A stretch of 5,488 nt of DNA from an uncultured Eubacteriales bacterium (GTDB lineage: Bacteria > Bacillota > Clostridia > Lachnospirales > Lachnospiraceae). The translations under genes were made by a program, and so were the position numbers. Below are positions 4,049 through 5,488 of the stretch, in pieces. A model generated the notes under the pieces. The model did no database searches. It was not told the origin of the DNA and saw only the letters and a list, made by a program, of their open reading frames with translations. Positions within the stretch are counted from its first letter, which is position 1. Each line of letters opens with the position of its first letter. The stretch lies in NCBI GenBank assembly GCA_900544525.1, contig UQVN01000223.1, positions 1 to 5,488 on the forward strand, in the 5' to 3' direction.

Positions 4049-5341
4049 TTATTTCTTCTTTGGACGCATATAATCAAGTCCACCCATATATGGACGAAGA
4101 ACTTCTGGAATTCTTACAGAGCCATCTTCTTGTAAATTGTTCTCTAAAAGAGCAATTAACATTCTAGGTGGTGCTGCTACTGTATTATTTAAAGTATGTG
4201 CAAAGTATTTCTTGCCATCTTCTCCATTTACACGGATTTTTAAACGGCGAGCCTGTGCATCTCCTAAGTTTGAACAGCTACCAACTTCGAAATATTTTTT
4301 CTGTCTTGGTGACCATGCTTCTACGTCAACAGATTTTACTTTTAAATCTGCTAAGTCACCAGAACAACATTCAAGTGTACGAACTGGAATATCCATAGAA
4401 CGGAATAAATCCACAGTATTTTTCCATAATTTTTCGTACCAGTCTTTACTTTCTTCTGGTTTACAAACAACAATCATTTCTTGTTTTTCGAACTGATGAA
4501 TACGATATACACCACGTTCTTCAAGACCATGTGCTCCTTTTTCTTTACGGAAACATGGAGAATAACTTGTCAATGTATATGGAAGTTCTGCTTCTGGAAC
4601 GATTTGATCAATGAATTTACCAATCATGGAGTGCTCACTTGTACCAATTAAGTATAAGTCTTCTCCTTCGATTTTATACATCATGGCATCCATTTCTTCA
4701 AAGCTCATAACTCCTGTTACAACACTGCTGCGAATCATGAAAGGTGGAACACAGTATGTGAAACCACGACCGATCATAAAATCTCTTGCATAGGCTAAAA
4801 CGGAAGAATGAAGACGAGCTAAATCTCCCATTAAATAATAAAAACCGTTTCCAGCTACTCTTCTCGCACTATCAAGATCGAGTCCAGCAAGGCTTTCCAT
4901 AATATCAACATGATATGGAATTTCAAAATCTGGCACAACTGGTTCACCAAAGCGTTCTACTTCTACATTTTCACTATCGTCTTTTCCAATTGGAACACTT
5001 GGATCGATGATATTAGGAATTTTCATCATAATATCTCTGATTTTTTCTTCTAATTCTGTTTCCTGTGCCTCTAACTGTGATAAATGCTCAGAGAAAGCAG
5101 TTACTTTCTTCTTTGTTTCCTCTGCCTCTTCTTTTTTACCTTGAGCCATTAATGCGCCAATTTGCTTTGAAATTTTATTTCTATCTGCTCTTAACGTATC
5201 TGCTTCCTGTTTGATGGATCTGTTCTTTGCATCCAATTCAATCACTTCGTCCACGAGCGATAATTTATGCTCCTGGAACTTATTTTTAATATTCTGTTTT
5301 ACAAGTTCTGGATTTTCTCGAACAAATCTTAAATCTAACAT
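4049..5341 (-). CDS. serS: Seryl-tRNA synthetase
   Basis: A class II aminoacyl-tRNA synthetase, cytosolic, normally a homodimer, charging tRNA-Ser (and tRNA-Sec where present) with serine. The 430-residue length is normal. Residues about 25-105 form the antiparallel coiled-coil arm that grips the long variable arm of tRNA-Ser. The catalytic domain shows the motif 1 region around GFTYCVPPFMIRS (193-205), the serine pocket TSE (234-236), motif 2 from FRKEKGAHGLEERG through HQFEKQE (264-288), TLNNT (383-387), and motif 3 with Arg393 and ALLENNLQEDGSVRIPEVLRP (397-417). The TSEHSMIGKF pocket segment differs from the TAEVPLTN form of many bacteria; I recall it as usual in Lachnospiraceae. The ATG is preceded at seven bases by AAGGAGG (5349-5355), and MLDLRFVRENP is a standard start. 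It is monocistronic within view. No Ser T-box antiterminator sequence or leader terminator appears in the 147 visible upstream bases. Confidence 0.98.
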   Translation of the reverse strand: MLDLRFVRENPELVKQNIKNKFQEHKLSLVDEVIELDAKNRSIKQEADTLRADRNKISKQIGALMAQGKKEEAEETKKKVTAFSEHLSQLEAQETELEEKIRDIMMKIPNIIDPSVPIGKDDSENVEVERFGEPVVPDFEIPYHVDIMESLAGLDLDSARRVAGNGFYYLMGDLARLHSSVLAYARDFMIGRGFTYCVPPFMIRSSVVTGVMSFEEMDAMMYKIEGEDLYLIGTSEHSMIGKFIDQIVPEAELPYTLTSYSPCFRKEKGAHGLEERGVYRIHQFEKQEMIVVCKPEESKDWYEKLWKNTVDLFRSMDIPVRTLECCSGDLADLKVKSVDVEAWSPRQKKYFEVGSCSNLGDAQARRLKIRVNGEDGKKYFAHTLNNTVAAPPRMLIALLENNLQEDGSVRIPEVLRPYMGGLDYMRPKKK

Positions 5342-5456
5342 GTTATTTCCTCCTTAATGATTTCCCTTGTCGTATGAAATGCTTTTTATACAACAGTATG
5401 CAACGCCTTCTCCATCGTATAAATATATTGTATACAGACAATTCGTTATGAGTTTA

Positions 5457-5485
5457 ATTATATTACATATCCAAAGAGATAGCAA
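5457..5485 (-). promoter_or_regulatory. Candidate serS promoter
   Basis: On the minus strand TTGCTA (5480-5485) and a perfect TATAAT (5457-5462) are 17 bp apart, predicting a start near 5450 and a leader of about 109 bases. That leader shows no T-box core motif and no terminator hairpin. If a longer transcript enters from beyond 5488, a T-box further right cannot be excluded. Confidence 0.45.
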
Positions 5486-5488
5486 ATT

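Noticed and set aside
4137..4793. Several plus-strand ORFs opposite serS
   Set aside because: They are antisense shadows of a conserved synthetase gene, without ribosome binding sites or recognisable domains.
5342..5488. Ser T-box riboswitch upstream of serS
   Set aside because: T-box control of serS is common in Firmicutes, but these 147 bases contain no T-box core motif, terminator or antiterminator pairing. A longer leader outside the window remains possible.

Overview
The window is AT-rich DNA with compact Gram-positive style expression signals (Shine-Dalgarno sequences such as AAGGAGG and AAAGAGGTGA, sigma-A type promoters, long perfect terminator stems with T-tracts). The protein families present (a seryl-tRNA synthetase with the TSEHSMIGKF signature, a short-chain clostridial flavodoxin, a DUF3793 protein) suggest a low-GC anaerobic Firmicute, most likely Lachnospiraceae or a close clostridial relative. 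That placement is inferred from remembered family features, not from a search.

Layout, left to right. Positions 1-293 hold no gene. A plus-strand terminator lies at about 130-162 and probably closes a gene left of the window. An L-lactate dehydrogenase gene (ldh, minus, 294-1229) follows. After an AT-rich gap with several palindromes comes a plus-strand gene (1540-2172) for a protein I read as a diverged, C-terminally shortened VTC/polyphosphate-polymerase-like (CYTH-type tunnel fold) domain. It ends in a strong compound hairpin terminator (2186-2234). Converging on that terminator are two minus-strand genes: DUF3793 (2918-3469, read from a GTG start) and then a flavodoxin (2287-2715). A 580-base non-coding interval (3470-4048) holds the most interesting regulation in the window. 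Last comes serS (minus, 4049-5341), with its own terminator and a candidate promoter near the right edge.

The centre of interest is the DUF3793-flavodoxin pair and its control region. A near-consensus minus-strand promoter (TTGACA, 17 bp spacer, TATTAT, 3751-3779) is followed at its expected start site by an inverted repeat AGTTAG-N6-CTAACT (3727-3744). A second copy of the same 18-bp motif, in opposite orientation and identical at 15 of 18 positions, lies about 220 bases downstream in the leader (3505-3522). Flavodoxins classically replace ferredoxin when iron is short, so a metal-responsive repressor (DtxR/IdeR-like by loose resemblance of the half-sites) is a natural hypothesis. On the opposite strand a perfect extended -10 (TGTTATAAT, 3747-3755) overlaps the same operator. 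It points into a stretch with no convincing ORF but two hairpins, one with a C6 loop, so a divergent co-regulated small RNA is possible but unproven.

Functionally the window mixes fermentation (ldh), low-iron electron transfer (flavodoxin plus an uncharacterised partner), translation (serS) and an orphan protein that seems to keep the VTC fold while losing much of its catalytic charge pattern.
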